DNA of 64,000 nucleotides from assembly GCA_023614405.1 (NCBI GenBank), contig CM042696.1, positions 340,185,211 through 340,249,210 of the forward strand, given 5' to 3'. Below, one piece after another: positions 50,485 to 61,128 of this stretch; positions within the stretch are counted from its first letter, which is position 1; every line of letters starts with the position of its first letter. Source of the stretch: Avena insularis (taxonomy: Eukaryota > Streptophyta > Magnoliopsida > Poales > Poaceae). The notes beneath the pieces are model-generated. The model was given only the letters and a program-made list of their open reading frames with translations. It did no database searches and was not told where the DNA came from. A program made the translations under genes and the position numbers.

Positions 50485-50910
50485 CTTGGTGCAAGTGTTT
50501 CAATAACTTCTCAAAGTTTATTTAATAAACTAAATCTTGGGCCATTTGCATCAACTGAATTGAGACTCCATCTTGCGGATTCAACTTATAAACAAGCTAT
50601 TGGGATCAAAGAAAATATAGTTGTTAAAATTAAAGGATGTCCTGCTCTTATTGATCTTCTTATAGTAGACATGCCTGAAGATCCCATAACACCTATAATT
50701 CTAGGTAGGCTATTCCTAAGAACTATTGAAGTTTTGATTAATTTACATGAAGGGAATGTGAGAATAGGACTACCATCTAAAGATCCTTTTATAGTCCACT
50801 TCCCTAGGAAGAAAAAGGCCAAACCTAATGATGATGGTGTAATCACTTTAAAAGCTAACTATTTTGGAGTGGGTGTTCCACTTCCAAAACTCAAGTACCG
50901 TTTGGGTTAA
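50485..50910 (+). pseudogene. Athila-type protease fragment
   Basis: Reading begins exactly at the LTR border with LGASVSITSQSLFNKL, lacking the catalytic Asp that should precede LGAS. Then TELRLHLADSTYK, LLIVDMPEDPITPIILGRLF (the ILGR motif of Gypsy proteases) and a basic tail PRKKKAKPNDDG, ending KLKYRLG at a stop. The frame is otherwise open. Confidence 0.75.
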
Positions 50911-51239
50911 GCTAATGTACCTTAACTATAAGTGCTTCATGATCTAAAAAAAGCACTTCATGGGAGGCAACCCATGTGAAATAAAGTTTTTACTTGTGTC
51001 AGTTTAGTTTGTTTTTGTTTTGTCTGTGTTTTAATAAAGAGTGTTCAAGAAGGTCCTTTCAAGAGAGGATAAGAAATCCAGGTAACCCTCACTCTATGAT
51101 ATTCACTAACACATGGCCATAAGGTACTGCAATTTTTATGAAGTATAGATGTTGTCATTCTTTTGTTAAATTAGACGCGCAAAGACGTATGAAGTTTCTC
51201 ACTGGAAATTTTCGAGTTTTGAAGCTTACTGTGCACTTA

Positions 51240-51580
51240 ACGATGAGATGTACGACCGGAGTCGGCCGTACCGTATGCCTGTACCACATCTCGACACAAA
51301 AGAATGCATTTTATGAATTTTTTTCTATAGGCTACAGAGGGCTTAACGACCTGCAGTACGACTGGGGGCGACCGTACCGTCCGCCCATACCGTAACCTAG
51401 AGAAAAACACCAACAATGAAGCAAAGGTATTTGATGCTTAATGATCACCGTATGGGCACGGGCGACCATACTGTGCACCCATACCGAGTGTATCGCCTGA
51501 AGGAGCCGTCGACCCCAAGGTAACAAAACTCGGTACGGGCAGGCTCCGATCGTACCACCTGTTCCGCCGCGATTTAGCGA
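51240..51580 (+). repeat. Clustered TACCGT motifs with inverted context
   Basis: Four blocks of GACCGTACCGT / CCATACCGTA type (near 51262, 51369, 51463, 51548), alternating with GGGCGACC-like sequence. They lie in the non-coding spacer before the Athila-like ORF and look like short degenerate repeats. Confidence 0.55.
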
Positions 51581-51930
51581 CATGTAGGAGGTAAAACCTA
51601 AACCCAAAATCACTTATTCTATTTCTTCTTCCTCCAAACTCCAAACCACCTCCATTGGATCTTTAATTCTTCTTGTTCTTTCTTCAATTCCTCGCATCCA
51701 ATTGATCTAAGGTATGTTTCTCCTTCGATCCCAACTTATTTGCATCAAAACCTTGATCAATCTTTCACCATTAGCAATCTAGACTTAGGTCTTGTTCTTG
51801 AGCTAATCTTAATTATGAGCATGCTTAGTTTTGTTTTAGAGGAGTTTATTTTATAGAAATTGTAGATGATTACTTTTGCTATGTTTCTATTGGATTAAAA
51901 TTTTAATTAGCTGTAATTTTATTTTTAGAT

Positions 51931-52627
51931 GAATGCAAGGAGCCATACACGTGCGATGACGCGGAACAAGCCACACCACCCATTACTGAGCTAACCCCCA
52001 AGTCACTTGATATTGAGTTCACTGAGGAGTACTAGCTCGCTCGTTTCAACCATTTCAAGAGCCTAGAAATCAAGTCCACCAAATGGGCATGTCCCTATAT
52101 CCTTAACAAACTAGGACTTAGCCATGATTTCAATTTACTTTCCAACAATGTTGGTTTTCTTCATTTTGTTTTTCAGGACACCGCCATATATTGCCACTTG
52201 ACAGTTGAGTTCCTTAGTACCTTGACGCATATAGTGAGTCTGTACTACTTCTCAAAGGTAGATAGCACGGGAGTTAATCGTATCACCTTCTGCCTAATGA
52301 ACCATGAGTACACTTTAACACTCGATCAATGGGCTCATCATTTTGGGTTTGTTAACAACACCACCGACATACGCTCCACCTGTTTTGTTCTTAATCCTAC
52401 ACCCATGGAGTACTTTAACTCTATGATAATCCGTGGAAACACACCCAAGGGAAATCAAATTGACTGTCATGTCATTCATTATTTGTTCTATGTTATTGCT
52501 AACACCTTGTAGGCACATGGTGAGTTTATTAAAGTAAATGAAGAGGACATGATGATCCTCGCAAGAGTTGCTAATCCAAACTTTAACTTGATGCCCAACT
52601 TGGTGCCCTTCTATTGTTTCTGTATTT
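51931..52627 (+). pseudogene. Athila-ORF-like protein remnant
   Basis: Begins MNARSHTRAMTRNK, shifts frame, then reads PITELTPKSLDIEFTEEY, a TAG stop, and LARFNHFKSLEIKSTKWACP. It continues with LTVEFLSTLTHIVSLYYF, the most conserved part of this family (LTVEFLS..), and NHEYTLTLDQWAHHFGF. A TAG at 52510-52512 interrupts before AHGEFIKVNEEDM. The role of this ORF in Athila elements is unknown (gag- or envelope-position protein). Confidence 0.6.
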
Positions 52628-52640
52628 AAAATAAAATAGA

Positions 52641-52858
52641 GAGAAAACTTATAAAACCATTAGGAAACTTTTAGAAAATAAAAACAGGGTTTTAGTAAAT
52701 AAAGTATTAGGTAAAATAAAAAACAATGCATGATGCACCAATATGAATAAAACAAAAACAACAATTCTGCATAAGTGATAGTGATACTAATGATAGTAAG
52801 TGAGTATATCAATAATTTCAAATTAGCTATATATTTATGAACACGTATTGTCAGGTAA
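52641..52858. other. AT-rich spacer
   Basis: AT-rich sequence with no gene or clear repeat between the Athila-like remnant and the Cassandra element. Confidence 0.5.
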
Positions 52859-53612
52859 TGTGAGATCATGACACATGACTAAACATTATTAATAGGATAC
52901 TCGTACGAACAAATTGTAACTTCTTTTCCGGGGCTCATATTTGAAAGAACTCCAGGTTAAGCATGCTTGGTTTAGATCAATTTGAGGATGGGTGACCAAC
53001 CAGGAAGTTGTACCCGGGTGTGCATGAGTGAGGACAAAGTGCACATTAAAGAGTAGTATTGGTATGTAGGGTCAATCTAGAAATTCTAGAGAGCTGTGAG
53101 GGGTAACATCCGCCGGACCCGGGGTAGTCAGATTGTTATAAGTGGTATCAGAGCTGATCCTTGTGGTTACACGGACGTGTGCGGGTCAAGGGCGTGAACA
53201 TGTGGCATGTGTGACCAGTCATGGCACACGCCATGTCACATGCGCCAACACTAGATGCACAAATGTGTGCCAAGAGAGTACATTCCTGGCATGGGTTATT
53301 GATCGATGAGGATGTCTATCTTCTAAGGGTAGGTGTATCAGAGATCCTAGTACATGGCTTAATATGATTGATAAGATACCCATATTAACAAGTTGTAACT
53401 TCTCTTCCGAGGCTCATCTTTAAAATAACTATAGGTTAAGCGTGCTTGGCCTGGGGGAATCTAAGGATGGGTGAGCAACTGAAAAGTTCTACCCGGGTGC
53501 GCATAAGTGAAAACAAAGTGCGTAGAAAAGACTAGTCTTGGTAGGTGGGGCCAGTCTAGAAATCCTAGAGAGGTGTCAGGAGTAACAACCGGGGTGGCCG
53601 AGGTGTTATAGT
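52859..53612 (+). mobile_element. Cassandra-type TRIM with 5S-rRNA-like LTRs
   Basis: Two directly repeated LTRs (about 52859-53140 and 53338-53610) flank an internal segment of about 200 bp with no coding. Each LTR holds a diverged copy of the 3' half of 5S rRNA: GTTAAGCATGCTTGG with GGATGGGTGACC in the first, GTTAAGCGTGCTTGG with GGATGGGTGAGC in the second. The 5S-like parts cover the A-box/C-box promoter region in part. Carrying 5S sequence in the LTR is the defining trait of Cassandra. The LTRs differ at many positions, so the insertion is old. Confidence 0.85.
53143..53154 (+). other. Primer-binding site of the Cassandra element
   Basis: TGGTATCAGAGC, complementary to initiator tRNA-Met, two bases after the first LTR end (GATTGTTATA). 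Confidence 0.85.
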
Positions 53613-54740
53613 AAATGTGCTAAAGAAGAGAGTATGTTTGTTTGTAGCACATTATTCGCGATGTCAATTATCAGTTGTACTTTATGTTCAGCGGTTAGAA
53701 CTTATGATAGGCCTTTCTTCGTGGGCATTTCAATCACTGTAGCGAGACCAAACCACCACAAAATACAACAATGATTATAGAAGATGCCCACCAAAAACGA
53801 TGTCTCCAATGAGGGAACAACGCACATGCTCCAAGAAGATTCTCCTAAAAAAATTCGAGTTCTCCAAACAATACCTTCAACAAGGATATCGTCATTGCTA
53901 GGTACAACCACTGAAGGCCAGACCTGGAATTTTACCCCTATATAACGTAACCACTGAAGGTCGGACCTGGGTGAGAGGTGAGTGGCGGCAACATCTGATG
54001 AGGCCCCTGCCAGTGGCGAGTCCGTCATCCTCGACGCTGGCTTGCGGGCTAGATGGAGCAGTGGCAAGATGCGTGACAGGGGCAGACGAGCTAGGCGATG
54101 GAGGCACGATGCCTGGGTGAAGGCGTGGTGCCTTGGCGATGGCGGCGCAGGGGTTGGGCGCTGGCCACCGGTCAGGGAGTTGTTTAGCCACGCGATGACG
54201 TCGTCGACGCATGCCAGGACAATAGGCGAACGGCACGCCAGCGAGGAAGCGGCATGGCCTCGGGGGCAGGCCGAAGGCGTGCCGGCAAGGTAGCAGCATG
54301 GCCGCGAGAGAAGGCGGACGGCGTGCCGGTGAGGTAGCAGCGTGGCCATGGGGTGCACACATGAAAAACTCAGAAAAAAGAAGAGGAACAGAAAAGTTAA
54401 GGTAGGTGGAGGTATCGGTCAGGCCCACCACGATAGTGCATCTCACACTCGATGACCCAGGGATCGAGTAACGGGATCCTTGGGGGAGGTGTATCGTTTT
54501 CCCAATGAAATTGGGTGACTTTGAGAGTGCCTGGTCAGGCAATTTTGTCCATCCCGTCACATTCTGCACTGAATGGCCTCCCTTGAAGCCTTGAAGGACA
54601 GGGTATTTGACTGAAGCTCAAATGGCCGGACATCACCACTCTCAAAACCCAAGTACAGTAGTTGTTCTGGTAGCTAAATAACACCAATCCTTGGCACGTA
54701 TAGCACGTATGGTTCCATAGCTAGCCCTTGTTCCTGCAAC
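53613..54740. other. Unrecognised region upstream of the LRR gene
   Basis: Two overlapping minus-strand frames of 218 and 223 codons (53702-54358 and 53898-54569) are present in GC-rich sequence with internal repeats of CGGCATGGCC / GGTAGCAGCATGGCCGCG type (54240-54350). No known motif is seen in either, and both depend on the low-complexity stretch. The last 180 bases precede the LRR gene and may hold its promoter, but I see no clear TATA box. Confidence 0.4.
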
Positions 54741-55202
54741 ATGCAACACAGATCCATTCTCTTGCTCATCCTCGACATATTAAGAATCTCTTCATTCTTG
54801 ACCGTTGGTGCACGACACTACCAGCATCACTATGGTGGCGGCTGCGTCCCGGTTGAGAGGGCCGCCTTGCTATCTTTCAAGAAGGGCATCACAAGTGACA
54901 ACGCTAAGCTCCTCTCCTCATGGCATGGACAGGACTGCCGCCGATGGAGAGGCATCAGTTGTAGCAACTGAACATGTCATGTCATCAAGCTTCATCTTGG
55001 CAACTGAACAGGTCCCTCGCTCCTTTCCCTAGAACATCTGGATTACATGGACCTTAGCATGAACTATTTGCTAAGGCCAGATAGCCATGTTCCTCGTTCC
55101 TTGGGCTCCATGGAAAACTTGATATATCTTAACCTCTCTGGCAAACTATTTACTGGTAGAGTGCCTTCTCAGCTTGGTAACCTGTCTAAGCTACGGCATC
55201 TT
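54741..55202 (+). pseudogene. LRR receptor-like protein, 5' part (split by Copia insertion)
   Basis: Starts MQHRSILLLILDILRISSFL, a hydrophobic signal peptide. The LRR N-terminal cap follows: CVPVERAALLSFKKGITSDN, LLSSWHGQDCRRWRGISCSN. Leucine-rich repeats then begin (LLSLEHLDYMDLSMNYL, GSMENLIYLNLSGKLFTG, VPSQLGNLSKLRHL). Two TGA stops (54969-54971 and 55005-55007) each occur as AAC-TGA-ACA; Arg (CGA) is usual at this place in the family. The frame is otherwise open to the insertion point. Plant extracellular LRR receptor-like proteins of this Cf/EIX type sit in the plasma membrane and often sense pathogens. This copy is dead. Confidence 0.8.
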
Positions 55203-55284
55203 TGTTGAAGTATGATCTAAATTCTATTAAGGAGGCTAACTTCTGATGGAGCGGAGCGAGGCCCGTTGTCGGGAGGCTTGGGCC
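55203..55284 (+). mobile_element. Truncated 5' LTR of the composite
   Basis: First 82 bases of the LTR (TGTTGAAGTATGATCTAAAT... to GGCTTGGGCC), fused directly to RT coding sequence. Both parents share an AAGC-type microhomology at the junction. Confidence 0.9.
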
Positions 55285-56569
55285 AAAGCATAGTTCTATT
55301 CGTCCTTTCTTTGGTATTGTTGCTATGGATGATACTGAGCTTGAGTAGCTAGATGTAAAGACTGCTTTTCTACATGGTGAACTGGAGGAGGAGATTTACA
55401 TGGACCAACCTGAAGGGTTCATAGTTCCTGGAAAAGAGGATTTTGTGTGCAAATTGAAGAGGTCTCTTTATGGTTTGAAGCAATCTCCAAGATAGTGGTA
55501 CAAAAGGTTTGATTCATTTATGATCTCACAAGGCTTTAAGAGATCTCAGTTTGATAGTTGTGTTTACATAAAGTCTATTAATGGATCACCTATTTACTTG
55601 TTGTTATATGTTGATGATATGTTAATTGCTGCCAAGAGCATGAAAGAAATCACTACTTTGAAGGCACACCTAAGTAGTGAATTTGAGATGAAAGATCTTG
55701 GTGCTGCTAAGAAAATCCTAGGTATGGAAATTAAACGGGATAGAAAATCTAGGTTCTTGTTTCTTAGTCAGCAAAGTTACGTTGAGAAAGTTCTTCAACA
55801 TTTTAATACGCATGATGCAAAGTCAGTTAGTACTCCTATTGCTCCTCACTTTAAATTGTCAGCATTGCAATGTCCTAGTTCTGATGAAGATATTGAGTAC
55901 ATGTCTCGAGTTCCTTATTCTAGTGTTGTTGGTTCCTTGATGTATGCCATGGTTTGTTCTCGCCCTGATTTATCATATGCTATGAGTTTGGTGAGTCGTT
56001 ACATGGCTAATCCTGGTAAAGAACATTGGAAAGTTGTTCAGTGGATTTCCAGGTACCTCCGTGGCACATCCAACGCTTGCTTGAAGTTTGGCAAGACTGG
56101 TGAGGGACTTGGAGGCTATGTGGATTCAGATTTTGCTGCCGACTTGGATAAGAGGAGGTCCCTCACAGGTTATGTGTTCACGGTAGGAGGATGTGTCGTG
56201 AGTTGGAAGGCAACGCTGCAACCAGTTGTTGCTTTATCTACAACCGAAGCAGAATATATGGCTGTTGCTGAAGCTTGCAAAGAGTCTATTTGGTTGAAAG
56301 GTTTGTATGCTGAGCTTTCTCAGGATGATTCTTGCATTAACCTGTTCTATGACAACCAAAGTGCTATTTACCTTACTAAGGATAAGATGTTCCATGAGAG
56401 AACAAAGCACATTGATATCAAGTACTATTATGTTCGTGATGTTGCTGCACAAGGTACACTAAAGGTATGCAAGATAAGAACTCATGATAATCCTGCTGAT
56501 ATGATGACAAAGCCTGTTTCTGTTGCTAAGTTTAAGCTATGCTCAAGCTTAGTTGGTATAACTTCTTAG
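55285..56569 (+). pseudogene. Copia RT/RNase H fragment (element 1)
   Basis: Begins inside RT (KHSSIR..FFGIVAMDD), with [18 protein letters not shown] and the catalytic YVDDM motif. Then RNase H with [39 protein letters not shown] and [10 protein letters not shown], ending ADMMTKP...LVGITS. Two TAG stops (55346-55348 and 55493-55495) stand where element 2 has CAG. From 55520 onward 349 codons are open, so RNase H is intact at the sequence level although the polyprotein lacks everything upstream of RT. Confidence 0.88.
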
Positions 56570-56666
56570 CCCAAGTGGTTGTTGGCGCGGAAAGTGTTTT
56601 CTTTGTTTGTTCTGGGAGATGATTATTGTTGATGCTACAAGAAGGAATTTGTCTCAAGGTGGAGTT

Positions 56667-56995
56667 TGTTGAAGTATGATCCAAATTCTATTAAGGAGGC
56701 TATATTCTGATGGAGCGGAGCGAGGCCCGTCGCCGGGAGGCTTGGGCCGAAGCGGATCGTTGATGACCTACGTTACCACCGTTATATAAACCTCTTATAA
56801 GCCGTCGGCTGGAAAAAGGTGCATATGTGAAATCCCCGGCGTTGTGTAAATACTAACCATTATAGTGAAGTTTCGCTGGCTGGCGCCTGTGGTTTTTTCC
56901 TCTATTTGTTGGAGAGGTTTTTCCACGTTAAATTTGCGTTCCCTTGCTGTGATTCCTTTATCACTCTTCTTTATTTGATTGTCGCAAAGCTAACA
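56667..56995 (+). mobile_element. Middle LTR of the composite (329 bp)
   Basis: TGTTGAAGTATGATCC...GCAAAGCTAACA, preceded by a purine-rich GTCTCAAGGTGGAGTT and followed by a primer-binding site. It therefore acts as 3' LTR for element 1 and 5' LTR for element 2. Contains TATATAAACC-type TATA (about 56783). Confidence 0.92.
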
Positions 56996-56997
56996 AG

Positions 56998-57010
56998 TGG
57001 TATCAGAGCC
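56998..57010 (+). other. Primer-binding site of Copia element 2
   Basis: TGGTATCAGAGCC, complementary to initiator tRNA-Met, two bases after the LTR. Confidence 0.9.
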
Positions 57011-57036
57011 ACAGGTTCTAATCTAGGGTTTGTGAC

Positions 57037-60000
57037 ATGTCGTCATTGAAGTTCGACCTACCGCAGCTGGACTACTGCACAAGATTCTGCTTGTGGCAGG
57101 TGAAGATGTGGGAGATTCTCGCCCAAACTTCAGATCTGGATGAAGCGCTAGAAGGATTCGGGAAAGAGGATGATAAGAGTTGGTCTGATGAAGATAAGAA
57201 CAAGGACAGTAAGGCTTTGTCTATGATTCAACTTCATCTGTCTAATAATATTTTGAAGGAAGTTTTGGCAGAGAAATCTGTTGCTGCTCTTTGGCTGAAA
57301 CTGGAATCGATATGCATGTCAAAGGATCTAACCTGTAAGATGCATGTGAATATGAAGTTGTTCTCGCATAGATTGCAGGAAGGTGGATCAGTAATGAATC
57401 ACTTATCTCTTTTCAGAGAGATTGTTTCTGATTTGCAATCTATGGAAGTAAAATATGATGATGAGGATCTAGCTCTATTACTCTTATGCTCGCTGCCTAG
57501 TTCTTATACACACTTTCGTGATACAATATTGTTGAGCCGTGATAAAATAACCGTTGATGAAGTATAAGAGGCCCTCAAACAGAGGGAAAGGATGAAAACT
57601 ATGGTGCAGGCAGATGGGGCATCATCCAAGGATGATGCTCTGCAAGTTCGTGGTAGGACCGAGCAGAGATCTAACAACTATGGCAACCGAGATAAGAGCA
57701 AAGATGGAAGAAGTCGTTCTAAGTCCAAGGGAAAGGACAAGTTCTGCAGGTATTGTAAGAAATCTAATCATGGTATTGATGATTGTTGGAAGCTGCAGAA
57801 TAAGGAGAAAAGGAATGGAACTTACCAACCGAAAGATAAGGATCAAGGTAATGGTAAGGCTGCTGTTGTTTCTGGTGATAGTTCTAACGGTGAATGTTTA
57901 GCCGTTTTTGCTGCTTGTGCATCTTGTTATGATGAATGGATACTTGATACTGCATGTTCGTTTCATATTTGTTGTAACAAAGATTGGTTCAGTTCATATG
58001 AGTCTGTGCATACTGGAGATTTTGTACGTCTGGGGAATGACAACCCATGCCATATTGTCGGAGTTCGATCTGTTAAGATCTGTACACATGATGGTGTGAC
58101 GCGTATGTTGAATGAGGTGAAGCACATACCAAGCATTGCCAGAAATCTGATCTCCTTGAGTACCATGGACATTGATGGATACAAGTACGCCAGTGGGCGT
58201 AGGTTGTTGAAGGTATCAAAAGGTTCTCTTATTCACATGGTAGGTGATATGAATTCTGCTAAGTTATATGTTCTTAGAGGTAGCACTTTGCCTGGTATTG
58301 TTGTTGATGTTACTTCTAAAAATGCTAATGATTGTGGTAAAACAAATCTATGGCATATGCGTCTTGGGCATATGAGCGAACATGGCATGGCAGAGTTGGT
58401 TAAGAGAGAACTGATTGATGGTTTCAACTTGGGTAAGTTTGAGTTCTGTGAGCACTGCGTTTTTGGTAAGCATAAAAGCGTTAAATTCAATGCTTCCTTT
58501 CATACCACCAAAGGCATTTTCGACTATGTGCATGCTGATGTATGGGGGCATTCCCGTAAGACATCTATTGGTGGTGCTAATTACATGCTTACTATTATTG
58601 ATGACTACTCAAGAAAAGTGTGGCCATATTTTCTGAAACATAAATCTGATGTTTTTGATGCTTTTAAGAAGTGGAAAGTTATGGTAGAAAAACAAACTAA
58701 AAATAAGGTAAAGGTACTATGTACTGACAATGGTATGGAATTCAGTTCTAATGAGTTTGAGGAGTTTTGCACTAATGATGGTATGATCAAGCACCACACC
58801 ATCCCTTACACTCCTCAGGAGAATGGCGTGGCTGAGCACATGAATAGAACCATCATCTCGAGGGCTCGCTGTATGTTGTCCAATGCAGGTATGCATAGAC
58901 TATTCTGGGCTGAAGCAGCCAACACAGCGTGCTACCTCATCAACATGTCACCTTCTATTCCACTTGAGAAGAAAACTCCTATTGAGGTATGGTCAGGTTC
59001 GCATGCTGATTATTCATAGTTGAGAATTTTTGGTTGCACTGCTTATGCTCATGTTGATATTGGAAAGTTAGAGCCTAGAGCTGTTACGTGCATGTTCCTT
59101 GGTTATGGTTTAGGAATTAAGGCATATAAACTATGGAATCTTGAAACTAAAAAGATTTTATTGAGTAGGAATGTTGTTTTCAATGAATCCATAATGTATC
59201 ATGATAGCTTGCCATCATATCCCTCTCCTGTTGCTATTGGAGAGGGGGGAGTTAGTGTGCAAGTGGAGCACCTGCAAAAAACTGTTGATAATAATGTTGT
59301 TGTTGATGATACTCGTGAGGAAAATATTGATGATGATGTTGTTCAACACTCACCTACTGTTTTGCAGCAGCCACAGGAATCTATTTCTGCTGATAGACCG
59401 AGGCGTAACATAGTTCCACCTCGTCGTTTAATTGAAGAGTGTAATCTTGCTCATTATGCTCTGAGTTGTGCTGAACAGGTGGAGCATGATACTGAACCTA
59501 GTACATACAATGAGGCTGTTGCATCCATTAACCGCGAGAAATGGGTTTCTGCTATGCAAGAAGAGATGCAATCGCTTGATAAGAATGGCACATGGTAAGT
59601 TGTGCGCTTGCCTAAACAGAAGAAGGCCATCCACTGTAAGTGGATATACAAGAGAAAGGAAGGTTTGTCTCCTAATGATCCTCCAAGGTTTAAGGCAAGG
59701 TTACTTGCAAAAGGTTTCAGCCAGATTCCTGGTATTGATTATAATGATGTTTTTTCTCCGGTTGTGAAGCATAGTTCTATTCGTGCTTTCTTTGGCATTG
59801 TTGCTATGCATGATCTTGATCTTGAGCAGCTAGATGTAAAGACTGCTTTTCTGCATGGTGAACTGGAGGAGGAAATTTACATGGACCCACCTGAAGGGTT
59901 CATAGTTCCTAGCAAAGAGGATTTTGTGTGCAAATTGAAGAGGTCGCTTTATGGTTTGAAGCAATCTCCAAGACAGTGGTACAAAAGGTTTGATTCATTT

Positions 60001-61031
60001 ATGATCTCAGTTTGATAGTTGTGTTTACATAAAGTTTGTTATTGGATCACCTATTTACTTGCTGCTATATGTTGATGATTTCTTAATTGCTGCCAAGAGC
60101 ATGAAAGAAATCACTACTTTGAAGGCACACCTAAGTAGTGAATTTGAGATGAAAGATCTTGGTGCTACTAAGAAAATCCTAGGTATGGAAATTAAATGGG
60201 ACAGAAAATCTAGGTTTTTGTTTCTTAGTCAGCAAAGTTACATTGAGAAAGTTCTTCAACGTTTTAATATGCATGATGCAAATTCAGTTAGGACTCCTAT
60301 TGCTCCTCACTTTAAATTGTCAGCATTGCAATGTCCTAGTTCTGATGAAGATACCGAGTACATGTCTCGAGTTCCTTATTCTAGTGATGTTGGTTCCTTG
60401 ATTTATGCCATGGTTTGTTCTCGCCTCATTTATCATATGTTATGAGTTTGGTGAGTCGTTACATGGCTAATCATGGTAAAGAACATTGGAAAGTTGTTTT
60501 CAGTGGATTTTCAGGTACCTCCGTGGCACATCCAACACTTGCTTGAAGTTTAGCAAGACTGGTGAGGGACTCGCAGGCTATGTGGATTCAGATTTTGCTG
60601 CCGATTTGGATAAGAGGAGGTCCCTCACAAGTTATGTGTTCATGGTAGGAGGATGTGCCATGAGTTGGAAGGCAACGCTGCAATAAGTTGTTGCTTTATC
60701 TACAACTTAAGAAAAATATATGGCTGTTGCAGAAGCTTTCAAAGAGTCTGTTTGGTTGAAAGGTTTGTATGATGAACTTTGTCAGGATGATTCTTGCATT
60801 AACCTGTTCTGTGACAGTCAAAGTGATATTTACCTTACTAAGGATCAGATTTTCCATGAGAGAACAAAGCACATTGATATCAAGTACCATTATGTTCATG
60901 ATGTTGTTGCACAAGGTACACTAAAGGTATGCAAGATAAGCACTCATGATAATCCTGTTGATATGATGACAAAGCCTGTTCCTGTTGCTAAGTTTGAGCT
61001 ATGCTCAAGCTTAGTTCGTATAACTGCTTAG
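57037..61031 (+). pseudogene. Copia gag-pol polyprotein remnant (element 2, TNT1/Tork-like)
   Basis: Single original frame: gag starts MSSLKFDLPQLDYCTRFCLW and has LLLLCSLPSSYTHF. A CCHC knuckle CRYCKKSNHGIDDC lies near 57745. The protease region has WILDTACSFHICCNKDWF. Integrase has LWHMRLGHMSEHG, HADVWGHS, CTDNGMEFSSNEF and PQENGVAEHMNRT. RT has [18 protein letters not shown] and YVDDF. RNase H ends DMMTKP...LVRITA. Breaks: TAA at 57565, TAG at 59017, TAA at 59596, a 20-bp deletion near 60010 that shifts frame, a 1-bp loss near 60425, and further stops around 60685-60710. The order protease-integrase-RT-RNase H is diagnostic of Copia. Not functional. Confidence 0.92.
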
Positions 61032-61128
61032 CCCAAGTGGTTGTTGGCCCCGAAAGTGTTTTCTTTGTTTGTTCAGGGAGATGATTGATGTTGATGCTAC
61101 AAGAAGGAATTTGTCTCAAGGTGGAGTT

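Larger units (their letters stand above)
50485..52640 (+). mobile_element. Athila-like Gypsy element remnant
   Basis: Contains the C-terminal part of an aspartic protease, a non-coding spacer with GGGAGGCAACCC (typical of Athila-type elements) and an Athila-ORF-like gene. The left side is cut by the BARE-like insertion. The stretch that should hold RT, RNase H and integrase is absent, so this is either a non-autonomous element or an internal deletion. The right end is not defined. Confidence 0.65.

Noticed and set aside
52945..53020. 5S rRNA gene (and a second at about 53420-53495)
   Set aside because: Only the 3' part of 5S is present, strongly diverged, and both copies lie in LTRs of a Cassandra element.
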